Shown: one piece after another, positions 1-11,552 of the stretch
How the letters are laid out: every line of letters starts with the position of its first letter
How positions within the stretch are numbered: the first letter of the stretch is position 1
Origin: Paramarasmius palmivorus
Lineage: Eukaryota; Basidiomycota; Agaricomycetes; Agaricales; Marasmiaceae
Length of the DNA: 64,000 bases
NCBI GenBank assembly: GCA_037176845.1
Contig: JAYKXP010000044.1
Location: 62,001-126,000, forward strand
Reading direction: 5' to 3'
Notes under the pieces: generated by a model
Databases searched by the model: none
What the model saw: only the letters and a program-made list of their open reading frames with translations
Told to the model about the DNA's origin: nothing
Position numbers and translations under genes: made by a program

Positions 1-1
1 A

Positions 2-215
2 TGGCTCATTGAGCGCCAACTAACACCCAAGTACGGATACATTGGTACTACCAAAGAGGGTACGCGATTACTAATAACATCTGTTCTGCATCACTAATAT
101 TGCTACCAAAGGATCCGGAGGTCTTTGGGAGCAAATTCCCCACCAAAATCTTGATCCCCAAGCAATTATTGTCAAGATCAAGAGCTTGGCGCAGGGTGCT
201 GCTGTCTCCAAGTAA
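2..215 (+). CDS. 3' end of an unidentified gene cut by the left edge
   Basis: Only the last two exons lie in the window. Reading from base 2 gives a segment ending in YGYIGTTKEG. A GT..AG intron (about 60-111) follows, and the next exon encodes SGGLWEQIPHQNLDPQ and then a lysine-rich tail ending AAVSK with a TAA at 213-215. The join keeps the frame (Gly split as g|ga), and the downstream stretch has no stop until the TAA, which supports real coding. I do not recognise the family; no domain is complete. The gene is convergent with P450 A, whose stop lies about 150 bp away. The alternative is that this is chance open frame. Confidence 0.5.
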
Positions 216-365
216 TCTGTTTTCACCAGCAATGAACGGGAACTGAGAAGAGAAGAAAATAATATTGTAAATGTAATACCGATGCTATAGATCTGTTATC
301 TTTTGAGAGAGGCACAGTTGACAGAGGGCAATTATTTAATAGCAGGGAAAAGTGTTGATAATCTG

Positions 366-2528
366 CTACTCTGGCGGCGGTGTTTCAGATACCAAACTCT
401 CGACTCCAGCGTGTCGGGGGATGATCCTGCAGCGGAACGGTAGCGGATGACTGATAGAATGGGTGACGGAGCTAACTTGAATGATAGAAAACTACTACGT
501 ACGAAAACACTCCTGGACCAGGCGAGTAGCGCTCGGGAATGTCGATCTCGTTGCCTTTCTCGTCCGTTTCCTTTCGGATGTCAAAGCAGGCTAAAACGCA
601 TGCGAATGTCCACCGAAGGACGGTATCGGCTAAATGTCGCCCAACGCAGACTCTGTCCACAGAAGTAAGCAGGCGGAGGAGCAAATTCGACTGTTTGAAA
701 GCATTTACCTTCTTCCAAAGCCGTAGGCAAGGATATCGTTTATAGTCACGGTTTTGTCAAGGAATCGCTCGGGTTTGAACTCGTATGGGTCGGGGTAAAC
801 GTTTTCATCATGGGTCATAGCCCTGACATGGTGATTCGCATCTTCAACACAGGTAATATCCACAAAACGTACCAGATATTGGCCATGACAATTGTACCTA
901 ATACCGCTCAATTAAAATGGTCCCAAATCACGGCACGAGGCAAGCGCACCTCGAGGTATATAGTGCCCACGGTAGCTATCTGACTGACTAGCCATGTGAG
1001 GGAGACCTGTTGACAGGGTCGTCAATACCTTTAAGATAAAAACAAGAAGATACATTCCCATCGGAACTGGGGGCCTATAGCGAAGTACCTCCTGGTATAT
1101 GGCCTCAACGTAAGGTAAATTTGGGCGGTCGTTAGGGGTCGGGAGATGCCCTTTCCCTACAACCATGTCGATCTCCCGCTGGGCTATTTCTTGAGGTCGG
1201 GCATTGTTCGCCATTGCAAGAAAGAAAGTCCCAGTGGATGACAGAGTCTATAAAGATTGTAGTGTTCATCGAAAAGTGCGTCTGAAGCATATGTAATACG
1301 CACCGTGTCAGCACTCGCTTTGTTGTGGGTACCTACGTTAGACCCATGGAATCTATCAAAAGTCACGAAGACACACCGAGAGTAACAATCGTCGCCATAT
1401 CCTTGACTTGCCGTATGTATGCCTCCGACTTGGCATTACCTATTGCAGCTTCTTGCAAAAGGCGTGGAATAATTCCCTCCGCCCCCATACCAGATTCCTT
1501 GAACGAAGATCAGTTCCTATTTGTTCCCAGCGGCATCTGATGCATACCTTCAAGCGTTGCATCGGCTGCTCGCGAAATTCTTGAAGGTATTCATTCGACG
1601 CCTCGACCAATCGTCGGACTGGCCCTAAAAGTGGAACCCACCGCGGGACCGACATGAGGAAGGGACAGTACTTGATTACCGCAATGTATTGCGGTGATAC
1701 GAGTCTATCGCCAATATTTGAAACGGATTTCGCTAAAGTGATCAAAGGATCGTCCCCGCTTTTCACGTCGATTCCATACATGATCTTCATGGCAAGGCCC
1801 TCCGAGAGCCTGCAGCATAAGTGATGCGCGAATGACCTTCAGGAACTATGGGTATACGCACGTGTCAATGTGGCTCATAAATTCTCCCGGGCTGGAGAGG
1901 ATACTTTTCAGAAATCTCTCGATATGTTGCTGTATAGCGGGACGTAGACAGACTACCGCATCAGGCCGGAATACTTGCTGGTACAACCTGCGATTCTCGC
2001 GCCAGAGGTCAGAGTAGTCTTGAATAGCTGACAATATTTCAGAAAATCGATATTGCAGGCTCAGATGAACCCAGGACTAGACAGTGACGCACCAATATTG
2101 AAGTCCCATCCCGTGCTGCCAATATGTCACCTGAACACAGAGGACAGAATTCCAAGCACTTACAATTCCCATACATCTTTGTGAGGACGTCCCGAATAAA
2201 CCCGAGACCGTTTTTCGAGCAAGTCGTTCGCAGCGCTGACACTGCTAAGGACCACAATATGATCCCTCACAGCTTGTCAATGAACCACATCCCCTAAATA
2301 GCTTAGGATTGGTACGATGAAGGGCTCGAAAAGCAAACAGATACCATATTGCTTGGCCCATTCTGTGTAAGTCAACCACGGATTTCGGTCAGGTATTTCC
2401 CGTAGATTCCCAATAAGAAATCGTCCGGCTGGTCCAGGAGGATAGGTTAGAGCAGATTTCTTGTCGAGTATTTTCTTCAGGAGGAACGCGATTAGGAGGA
2501 TCAAGAGCGCAGATATGAGCCCAGGCAT
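366..2528 (-). pseudogene. Cytochrome P450 A, probably a pseudogene
   Basis: Microsomal-type P450 paralog, closest to B. Visible parts are an N-terminal anchor starting MPGLISALL, the proline hinge YPPGPAGRF, TGWDFNIG, the C-helix region (SDLWRENRRLY), ASADT in the I-helix, EVLR as ExxR, FKPERF, the heme loop FGRRVCVGRH and a last exon SHPLPFRC ending at 366. The intact enzyme would oxidise a small hydrophobic substrate at the ER membrane. Exon 2 reads GDVVH and then an in-frame TGA (2277-2279), where paralog C has Leu. A second lesion is that the intron after PVPMG starts GA instead of GT (1007-1057). That 51-nt segment is stop-free and in frame, so it could be retained as 17 extra residues. 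All other splice sites work. The stop could be skipped only by moving the first acceptor downstream, which would delete conserved residues. Confidence 0.75.
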
Positions 2529-3258
2529 TAGGTGAGAAAGCCAGTAGTACTTTGATACCTGTGGAAAGCCCAAGAGTATTTGTATGCCATGAAGGTAGCA
2601 AACATGCTCCAGCAAGATCATATGCACCATTCCACTGAATAAAGTCCTGTCAAAGACCTGCATGAATCCGGGTCTTGCGCGTTCTTGTAATTCAACGGCA
2701 AAAACGAGACCACAATCGGAGAATGGCTGGTGACCAGGTGCTCAGGCTCGTGGTACGTCTGTTATGGCGAAAAGTGAGTTCATCTCTTCGAGACTGAATA
2801 TGCGTGTCGCATGTCATTCGTTGACCATGAGTATGAGACCGCGCTACATCATTGATATGTATAAGTACCATACGCAGCCTATTTGTTGGTTAGTCAACGA
2901 TTTTGCCCATTGATATCCTGGCACGCACAACTTGTGAAAGCCACGAGCTAAGTTGCGAGGCCATTAGGTAGCCCTACTTCTTTCCGTCAAACAGCTGAGG
3001 TCGTTGAAGGGAGTCGAAAAGGTAACAGACAAGCAGACGTGACTAAAGAGTGACTAGTGACTCGTGGCATCAGCCACAGCCAATCGCATCGAAATCCGGG
3101 TTGGCCGAAAATTTGCGATAAACTATACCGGGACAAATCGCGTGATAAGATAAACCTTGTAGGCATATCAGAATCTTTTCAGGACGTTCAGCAGAAAAAT
3201 TTAACCGCAGCGAGTAGTATACATAGAGGGATAGAAGGCTATTCTAAGTTACACATAT

Positions 3259-5401
3259 TCAAAATACTAGACCCTCAATTCCACCATGACGAGGAGTGAT
3301 TTTACAGCGGAATGGCAATGGATGCCTAAAACTGTCAGCTGAGAATGTCGGGCCTGAAAGGCTTCATTACTCACGAGAAGAGCCCCGGCCCAGGAGAATA
3401 GTGCTCAGGTATGTCAATCTCATTTCCATTTTCGTCCTTTTCCTTCTCTATGTCAAAACAGGCTAGAACGCATGCGAATGTCCACCAAAGGACAGTATCG
3501 GCCAGATGTCGCCCAACGCAGACTCTGTTCACAGGAATAAGTATGTAAAGGGACAAATTTAATCATGTGAAGGCAGCTACCTCCTTCCAAAGCCATAGGC
3601 AAGAATATCATTTATAGTCCCAGTTTTATTGAGGAAGCGCTCGGGTTTGAAATCATATGGGTCAGGATAGATGGCCTCGTCGTGGGTCATAGCCCTGGCG
3701 CACGTTGAATTATTGTTTCCAACACGAATATCCACAATGCGCACCAGATGTTGGCCATGACAATCGTACCTGATACCATTCAGTAAATGGTATCATGCAC
3801 CGAATAAGCCTTGAGATATGCGCACCTTGAGGTATATGAAAACCACAGTAACTATCCGACTGACTAGCCACGTGGGGAAGACCTGATGGAGTCGTCAATA
3901 CCATTGGAGATGAGAGTCGGAAAACACATTCCCATTGGAGCTGCTGGCCTGTAGCGAAGTACTTCTTGGTATATGGCCTCCACGTACGGAAGAGATTTGC
4001 GGTCTTCCAGAGTTGGAAGCCGACCATTGCCGACAACTGCCTCGATCTCTTTTTGTGCTAATTTTTGGCATCGCGTGTTCTTTGCCATCACAAGGAAGAA
4101 GGTGCCTGTAGCTGACAGAGTCTTGAAACGCGTCAGTTATATGTCTTGGTACCTTAGTAGAGGGTGCCACACCGTGTCAGCACTAGCTATATCGGGGATC
4201 GAGTCAATCAGGGTCTTTGTGTTCAAAGATGGCAAAGGACAGACCAAGATAGACAGTCGTCGCCATATCCTTGACCCGACGCGTATATTCCTGTGGGTTG
4301 ACATGCTTTGTGTTCATTTCTCGAAGGAGGCGAGAAACTATTCCTTCGGCCTCAGTGCCTGATTCCTGGACGCAAAGCAGAAATCAACTATATGATGAGA
4401 ATAGTAAAAGGCCATGTATACCGCATTCCGAATGTAATTCATGGGTAGTTCACGGGAATCATGGAGGGATTTCTGAGTCATTTCTACAAACCTTCGAACT
4501 GGCCCTAGGACCGGAAACCATCGCGGAACAGACATAAAGAAAGGAAAGCATCTGACAACCGCGAGATAATATGGGGAGAGCACTGTGTCAGCAGTGTGCG
4601 CGGTATGTTTGGCCAGTGTGATTAAAGGGTGAGATCCTGTTTTGATGTCAATTCCATAAGTGACTTTGATTGCGAGGCCGCCTGAGAGTCTGCCAAAGGT
4701 TGAATAAACCAGAGATGACCATGGAAATTAGCGTGGGTCCGTACACGTCGATATGGTCCATGAAGTTTTCGGGACTACGGAATATGCTGTCCAGAAATGT
4801 ACTGATACACTCCTGAATAGCGGAATGCATGCTAGTAACAGCTTCAGGCCTGAATTCCTGCTGGAACATCCTCCGATTCGTACGCCAGCGATCAGAGTAG
4901 TCTTGTGCGGCTAACAAGACGTGAGCTTGACCCGCAACAGTCGAGCAGCACGACGCACCAACAGCACAGTCCCAACCTGTGCTATGATGATTCTCGCTCA
5001 GTACAATTTCGCCTACAGCAATAGTTGAAAACCTACATCGCCACCGCGTCTTGGTACGGTCGTCCCGAGTAGTTGCGCGATCGCCTTTCGAGTAAATCTT
5101 TTGCAGCGATGGCACTGCTCAAAACCACGATATGATCGCCCACCGCCTCCAAATGCATTACATCACCTTAGCGACTGAGATTTATGGAAACAGCCTGAGT
5201 AGAGAAGACGTGCTTACCGAATTTCTTGGCCCATTCTGCATAGGCCTCCCATGGTTTCATAATCAACATTTCTCCCAGGTTTCCAACAAGGAATCGTCCT
5301 GCCGGCCCGGGAGGATAGTTGAAAGAAGGTGCTTTGCGGAGTATCTTGTTGAGCGCCAATGCTGTCAAGAGAACTATGGAAGTAAACAGAAGCCCGGACA
5401 T
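3259..5401 (-). CDS. Cytochrome P450 B
   Basis: P450 monooxygenase of the same family as A, C-G, a type often annotated in Agaricomycetes as O-methylsterigmatocystin oxidoreductase-like. The start MSGLLFTSI is followed by a membrane anchor, the hinge NYPPGPAGRF, the C-helix SDRWRTNRRMF, I-helix ASADT, EVLR, FKPERF, FGRRVCVGRH and the last exon SHPLPFRCKITPRH. Spliced length is roughly 500 residues in about a dozen exons. All exons join in frame except at one place: the intron after AAPMG (3883-3931) begins GA, and at 49 nt it cannot be read through. The gene therefore needs GA-AG splicing, an unusually short alternative intron, or it is broken. A TATAAATA lies about 50 bp upstream (5450-5457). 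The intron between HIPQG and TIVMANIW ends in a perfect hairpin. Substrate unknown. Confidence 0.8.
3771..3795 (-). other. Perfect hairpin at the 3' end of a P450 B intron
   Basis: TGATACCATT and its reverse complement AATGGTATCA are separated by 5 nt. On the gene strand the stem closes just before the final CAG of the intron, and the loop contains a branch-point-like TACTGA. The hairpin would bring branch point and acceptor close together. The inverted repeat is seen directly; any role in splicing is inference. Confidence 0.6.
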
Positions 5402-5449
5402 GATATGGGAAATCTGGTGGTCGACACCTGAAGCCTGAAGGCCCATCAG

Positions 5450-5457
5450 TATTTATA
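5450..5457 (-). promoter_or_regulatory. TATA box of P450 B
   Basis: TATAAATA on the minus strand about 50 bp upstream of the chosen ATG (5401). Similar boxes precede C (8025-8031), D (11594-11600), E (17189-17196) and G (33919-33925) at 35-50 bp, which supports the start codons picked for these genes. Confidence 0.5.
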
Positions 5458-5904
5458 CTATTTTGCGAAATGGAAGCATTACGTACCTAAATCACCAACC
5501 CGATATGGGAACTGGTACGGTAACATTGTGCATGGCTTTCGTCGCTTCCGTGTCTGGGAGCAAGATTCAAGTCATATACTGTCGAGCTTGCGAACTAACA
5601 GTATAGATCCAAAGTGAACGATTCTGTGTCAGAGATCTCACTGGTGTAGGGTTCCATAATACCCTCGCCCATTTATGACATCGCTGGACAAAAAAAGCTC
5701 GTCAGAAGGATCAAATCCTGCGCGAAGTCGACATCGATTTCGGAACAGTTCTACATCACATGAACGGTCTGGGTTTTCCCACGGAATGTTGGCAGAGATT
5801 TTATTTTCGCGATTGAAGTGGAACATAGATTGCGCGCAACCTGGTACAACCACCAGCTTGAAGCTGCTAGTCAAAAGCCTCAGTTGTATCAGCAAGACAC
5901 CCGC

Positions 5905-7983
5905 TCAAAATATCAAGTTCTCAACTCCGGTGTATCGAGGAACGATGATACAGTGAAATGGTAGCGGATAGCTGTCCAAGTATTAGTGACGAGATGACAG
6001 GCGGCGAAGACACTGTCACGTACGAAAAGATTCCAGGTCCGTCCGAATAGCGTATTGGAATATCGATCTCGTTTCCGTGCTCATCTTTTTCCTTCTGTAT
6101 GTCAAAACAAGCCAGAACTGATGCACAGATCAACCATAGAAAGCTGTCGGCCAAATGTCGTCCAACACAAACCCTACCGCAGAAATCAGCCCCGAAACGT
6201 CAGACCATGAACAAGGTGGAACGGTACCTTCTTCCGAAGCCAAAAGCGAGGATGTCGTTTATATTTCCATTGCCATTCAAAAAGCGTTCAGGTTTGAATT
6301 CATCGGGGTCAGGATACAATTCCTCGTCATGTGTCATAGCCCTTTGAATCATCATGAGTGCAAACTAACATTCAAGGTGTATAAGAAACATATACCATAT
6401 ATTGGAGATTAAGATAGTGCCTAAGTGTCCTTAGAAACTATACCACTTATGAGGATCGGATGGCGTACCTTTGGGTATGTCGTAGCCAGAATATATATCA
6501 TCCTGAGTCGCCATATGTGGAACCCCCAGAGGCAAGGCAGGAAACCACCTGAGTGTTTCGCGATAAATAGCCTCGACGTATGGTAAGTTTCCTCGGTCAT
6601 CGAGGGTCGGAAGACGATTTCTATCCGTTAAAGAGTCGATTTCCTGCTGTGCCTTCTTTTGAGCGTGTGCATTCTTGGCCATAGCAAGGAAGAAGGTGCC
6701 AGCGGAGGACATGATCTGTGCGTGCAACGTTATAAGCCATGACTCGTGATGGTAACCAGTGTACGCACGGTGCCCGCAGAAGCTGTAGACATAGCTTTCA
6801 GGTCGTAGCGGGGGAATACGAATCCAAAGAAAACATACCCGCATACACGGTCGGCGCCATCTCTTGAATCCGTCGTATTGATTCTTTGTCTGATCCCATA
6901 TCTCGTATAAGGCGTGGAGCGATACCATCACTCTCAAACCCAGACGCCTAAATATCGGAAATAGCCAATCAGTTTGGGTCAGTGAGGAAGAATTCAAGGG
7001 TAATCCACCGCATTCTTTTGAACAGATTGAACCGGTTGCTCCTTCAAGTCGCGAAGGAGTTTTCGAGTGTTTTCAATAGATTGTCTGACAGACCCTAGAA
7101 TGGGGACCCATCGGGGGATAGACATGACATTAGGGCAGAGCTTCAGGACAGCAATGAATGAAGGTGTATGAATTGTTTCGATGGTTTGGGTTGCTTCTTG
7201 TGCGACTGTTATCAATGGATCTCTGGAGTTTTCGATATTGATCCCATAAATAATTTTTAGGCCAAGACTAGCGGAGAGCCTACAAATAATTAGAACGTGA
7301 AGAGTCATCGAAGGAACAGAACACCCATACAGATCGATATGGTCCATAAAGTCTTCGGGGCTCTTGCAGAGTTTTTTCATAAACGTGCTCACACGTTCCT
7401 GTAGAGCAGGCCGAAGTTGAACAATCGCATTGGGTCTGAACTCTTGCTGATACATGCTTCGGCCCTTCCGCCATGCATCAGAATAATTGAGAAGACCTGA
7501 GAAGACCTGTCAATACCGTGAGATATATGTCAAGAAAAGACACACCAAGGTTGAAATCCCATTCTGCACTGATGGGATCTTAGTTTGTTCTAGATTTTGG
7601 AAACGCTAGACATACATTGCCACTATGTCTTCATTTGGTCGGCCCGAATAAATCCTGGAACGTTTCTCGAACAGGTCGTTGACCACCTTGACACTGCTGA
7701 GAACTACAATATGGTCATTCACAGCTTGCAAATGCATGATGTCCCCTATATGTGAACAATCGTCACCACGAGAAAATGATACAGTTTATGGTCACATACC
7801 GTATCTTTTGGCCCATTTCGTATATGCCAACCAGGGTTTTTTGGCTGGTATTTGCCATAGGTTTCCGACAACCATTCGTCCAGGTGGACCAGGAGGATAT
7901 CTATGGTTGAACAAAGAACGCTTGATGATGATAAGCGTAATCAGAATGAAGACCCCAGGAAGAAGGATGCTAGGAAAAGCCAT
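5905..7983 (-). CDS. Cytochrome P450 C with altered I-helix
   Basis: Paralog nearest A and B. MAFPSILLPG starts a membrane anchor, followed by RYPPGPPGRM, EWDFNLG, SDAWRKGRSMY (C-helix Trp and Arg kept), ETLR, FKPERF, FGFGRR-VCVGRH and the last exon SYPLPFHCIIVPRY. All exons can be joined in frame. The I-helix reads ASAGT: the Asp found in the other six copies is Gly here (6772-6774). That acid normally takes part in proton delivery during oxygen activation, so activity may be reduced or altered. The intron that other copies have after P-x-G is absent (ALPLGVPHM is continuous). One intron acceptor lies in a 10-bp tandem duplication (7489-7508). A TATAAAG precedes the gene. Substrate unknown. 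Confidence 0.82.
7489..7508. repeat. 10-bp tandem duplication spanning a splice acceptor of P450 C
   Basis: GAGAAGACCT occurs twice in a row. On the gene strand this places two AG acceptors 10 nt apart. Use of the upstream AG runs into a stop within about ten codons, while the downstream AG restores the conserved LLNYSDAWR. Confidence 0.7.
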
Positions 7984-9471
7984 GATGACAAGATGGGTTC
8001 CTCCCAGTGTCCCGTACTGGTGAGCTTTATACACTTATATACACCTGTCACCGGGCTATACCACGCCACCGTCCTCATGGCACATCAGCTCGATGTGTTC
8101 GATCCCAGAGCCCAAGGCTTGCAAGGCAACGCCATACTATTAGTATAACCCGGTCCCAATATATCGTATTTCCAATGTCAAGTCTTGAAGCTCCTGGTTG
8201 TAAGAGCCCTTGTAAAGCGTTGAACACTGAAGGTCCGCATGGGAATTAGTCCCGGTGACCGAGTGTAAGGTGTTACCAGGACGCTCTTATTGTGACGTGA
8301 GATGATTGGAAAGTTGTAAAGAATTCGAATGGAAGAATCGGGGTGGAGGTGAGGAACAGACCAACCCTTATGGACCTGGGAAAGGATGCGACTATGGCTC
8401 GTATTGGTAGAAGGTGTGCTTGTCTTCTCACGCGAAGGGTAATTGGGTATCAATGGTTATTGTGCATAATGATAAGTATTGAGTACTCTATAGGAAATTT
8501 TTCAGTAACAGGAGAAGACGCGACGAAAGGGACACGCACACTCGTCACCCACTGCCACGTACACCCAATCAATGCTGCAGTGTTTGCTTTTTGCGAACAT
8601 TTAGTACTTAGTACTCAGTACCCAGCACTCAACGTCAACTACGAGTTGGCATGTGAGGATCCGAAAAGCAAAATTGAGGTCAGACTCCGTCACTCCAGAG
8701 GCAGATTCGAGTGTACCTGTCAAACACGTGGCAATTTTCCCACACTGCACTCGACCCAGTGACTCAAGAGCAGTGTCACTGTACAGAATAACACGTACTA
8801 GTACCATTGAGTTCATCGCTGCTTCCGCATCGCTCGCCTCTATCAACGTCAACAACCCCTCCAGCCCTTCCGATGCATTCTTCTCACCCCGCATTCTTCT
8901 CACCCCGCATTCTTCTCACCCCGCATTCTTCTCAACTCTCGCAATCTCGCTACAATCTTTCCCTGTAAATTTTGCAGATCGCACGATGTCCCCTTTCCAC
9001 GCGCACGTCTATCTACAGTGAATACCTGGAGCGTGAACAGAGTCGCGTTTCAAGACTACTGTCCACGGTGTCGACAACAGCAAAAGCCAGAGGCCAGAGC
9101 AAACAGCGGGACACTCGCTCAAAGTAGCGATCTTTTCATCCTTGAGGGCGCATGACAGAGGGAGTCGTACAATGGCAATGATACCACTCACACTCCAGTG
9201 GGTTAAACGTTCCGTATCTCGTCGAGGAAGGGGGAAAAGGAACCTCAAGAAGCCTTGTCAGAACACAGGCACGGATGGTATCAGGTACCGCAAGGTACGA
9301 TCCCGTTCGTTCGTTTTTCCCGCCTCATTCAGTTTTCAGCTGGGCATTTTCTCGTGCGCTCCAGTACAGTGTTGCTTTTTTTCATAAATTCAACACATCA
9401 TGTACATATGCACTCAAGTTAGGAGATATGAATCATAAACGGAAGTGCGGTATGATACGTTCATATAGCAA
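7984..9471. other. Intergenic region between P450 C and P450 D
   Basis: Holds the TATA region of C (8025-8031), short AGTACT/AGTACC direct repeats at about 8602-8625, and a 16-bp tandem repeat (8875-8936). Short open frames occur but show no recognisable protein or convincing splice structure. Confidence 0.5.
8875..8936. repeat. 16-bp tandem repeat, about 3.9 copies
   Basis: The unit GCATTCTTCTCACCCC is repeated three times exactly (8875-8890, 8891-8906, 8907-8922), then a partial copy diverges after GCATTCTTCTCA. It is an ordinary minisatellite in intergenic DNA; no coding role is seen. Confidence 0.9.
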
Positions 9472-11552
9472 CTACATTTCTGCAATAATGGAACGTACGC
9501 CTGGGTGCCGTGGAGTTATGGAACACGTGAATGGTAAGGGGTATCTGCAAAGAACGTTGAGAAACAACAAGATTGAAAGAGAACGGCGCTCTCACGAAAA
9601 GAAGGGGCCATCCGAATAGAACTCGGACAAATCTTTGTCCTGGGTGCTGTCTTTATTCTTGCTGATGACAAAGGACGCTAGCACCGAAGCAAACGTTAAC
9701 CACAGTGTCGTTTCGGCCATATGTCGTCCAACGCAGACTCTCCTCCCAAAGCCGAACGCCAGAATTGTGTCATCATCGTTTAGATCACCGCTGTCGTTGA
9801 AAAACCGTTCAGGTTTGAACTCGTGGGGTCGAGTGTAAACTCTTTCGTCGTGCGTCATGGCCCTGTATGTCCAACCCAAATTAGCTAGCAGTTACAAGGC
9901 TTTTGTCGCGTCGGAATCTTACCAGATGTTTGCGGAGACAGTAGTACCTGGCAAGGTGAATGAGTTTGAAAAAGTTTGTGGATCGGATAATGTACCTTTG
10001 GGAATGTAGTGTCCGTTATAGAAGTCATCCTCCGTCGTATAGTGAGGCAGACCTGTGATAGAACAATCAAAAATTGTCCGTGATTCAGCGCCTGAGTATA
10101 CATACCCAGTGGCACAGCTGGATTTGTACGCATGGTTTCCCGATAGATGGCTTCAATATACGGTAGAGATTTACGGTCCTCAAGAGTTGGGAGTCGATCT
10201 CTACCAACCACAGCATCAATCTCGTCCTGAGCCTTCTGTTGCACCTCAGAATTCCGGGCCATAGCCAAGAAGAACGACCCAGTCGAAGATAAAATCTGGA
10301 GAGGGACAGTCAAAAATCAGGATCCACGAAGCGACTTCGGATGCATACCGTGTCGGCGCTCGCAGCAAACACCATTGCAGCCATGTCTTTGATTGCTTCT
10401 AGCTCCTCTGTCGATTCTTCGTTTCCAAGCTTCTCTCGCATGACTTCGGCCACAAGGCCACCGTTTTCCGCGTTCAAATTCTGTAGTATGACATGAGAAC
10501 ATATCGGACCGCTAGTAAAGTAGACGCACCATGTCCCTTTGTACGTCTTGTACTGGAATCTCTCTCAGATCATGAAGGTATTTCCGTGTTTCATCAATTA
10601 CTCTCCGCGCCGGTCCAAAGAACGGCACCCACTCGGGCACAGAATTCACAAGGGGAAATCGTGACACAATAGACACAAACCGGGGGGCAAATACGTCGTC
10701 TAGAGTGTGAACCGTTTTCTTTGCGAGTACTAGTAGTGGGTTATTACCATCGGCAACCTTGATCCCATACATGGTTGTCAGAGCGAGTCCCCCAGACAGG
10801 CTGAAAGTAGTCACATAAGCACACAGTTGTGGCGGATCGGATGAAACCCGCTGACACATCGATATGGTCCATGAACCTTTCAGGACTATCAATGAGATTG
10901 TTGAGGAACACGGCAATACATTTTTCAATAGAGGGGCGAAGACGATTGGCTACGGCATCTGGGCGGAAGTGCTGCTGATAAAGCCTCCTGTTCTTGCGCC
11001 AGGCTTCGCCGTAATTCTGAAAACCTATCATGTTGTTAAGTGGGATTATCCGATTAATCATACGATGGATCTGTATTCACCAATATTGAAATCCCAGCCA
11101 GTCCTAATTAGAAACAGATCAGCATCCTACGATCTACGGACCACAACAAGAGAATTCACGGACAATTTCATGACATCTTCAAGTTCTTTACCTCTGGAGG
11201 AGTAAATACGAGAGCGTTTATCGAGCAAGTCGTTAGCTGCCTTGGCGCTGCTGAGGATGATGGCGTGATCCCCCGACATTTGTAGGTGCATCACGTCGCC
11301 TATGGGTGCCCGTCTCAGTACCTGGAGAAAAGGCGACAATACCGACGTACCATATTGTTTTGCCCAGTCAGCATAGGCGAGCCACGGCTTTTTGACAGGT
11401 ATATCTTTCAAGTTACCACCAAATAACCTGCCGGGCGGTCCAGGTGGATAGTGAATTGAACGCGCCTTTCTCTCTTTCCAAGAGGAAAGTACCTTCAACA
11501 GGCCGATGATCATAACGGGAAAGAGTAAGCTATGAACGAGAAGGGGTGCCAT
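9472..11552 (-). CDS. Cytochrome P450 D
   Basis: Intact-looking P450 starting MAPLLVHSLLF with a membrane anchor and the hinge HYPPGPPGRLFGGN. It continues with GDVMHLQMSGDH, TGWDFNIG, the C-helix GEAWRKNRRLY, FAASADT, ETMR (ExxR), FKPERF, AFGFGRRVCVGRH and the terminal exon SYPLPFTCSITPRH, ending at 9472. Every intron has GT..AG ends, including the one after AVPLG, whose donor is mutated in A, B and G. It has no intron between FGFGRR and VCVG, unlike A, B, C, E and F; only G shares this, and D and G are also closest in sequence (LKDIP, KKPWL). A TATA box lies at 11594-11600. Probably an active ER monooxygenase of unknown substrate. Confidence 0.88.

Noticed and set aside
366..447. A conserved motif just downstream of several P450 genes, at first taken for a shared 3' regulatory element
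   Set aside because: It translates as the last exon of each gene (S-[YH]-P-L-P-F-x-C ... PRH), preceded by a short GT..AG intron in all seven copies.
447..668. Many open frames on the strand opposite the P450, Hsp20, WOPR and AKR genes
   Set aside because: They mirror conserved coding exons of the real genes and contain no recognisable motifs.
3883..3901. A 19-nt GT..AG intron in P450 B that would avoid the GA donor
   Set aside because: It is in frame, but adds ten non-conserved residues and is far shorter than any other intron in the array; kept only as an alternative.
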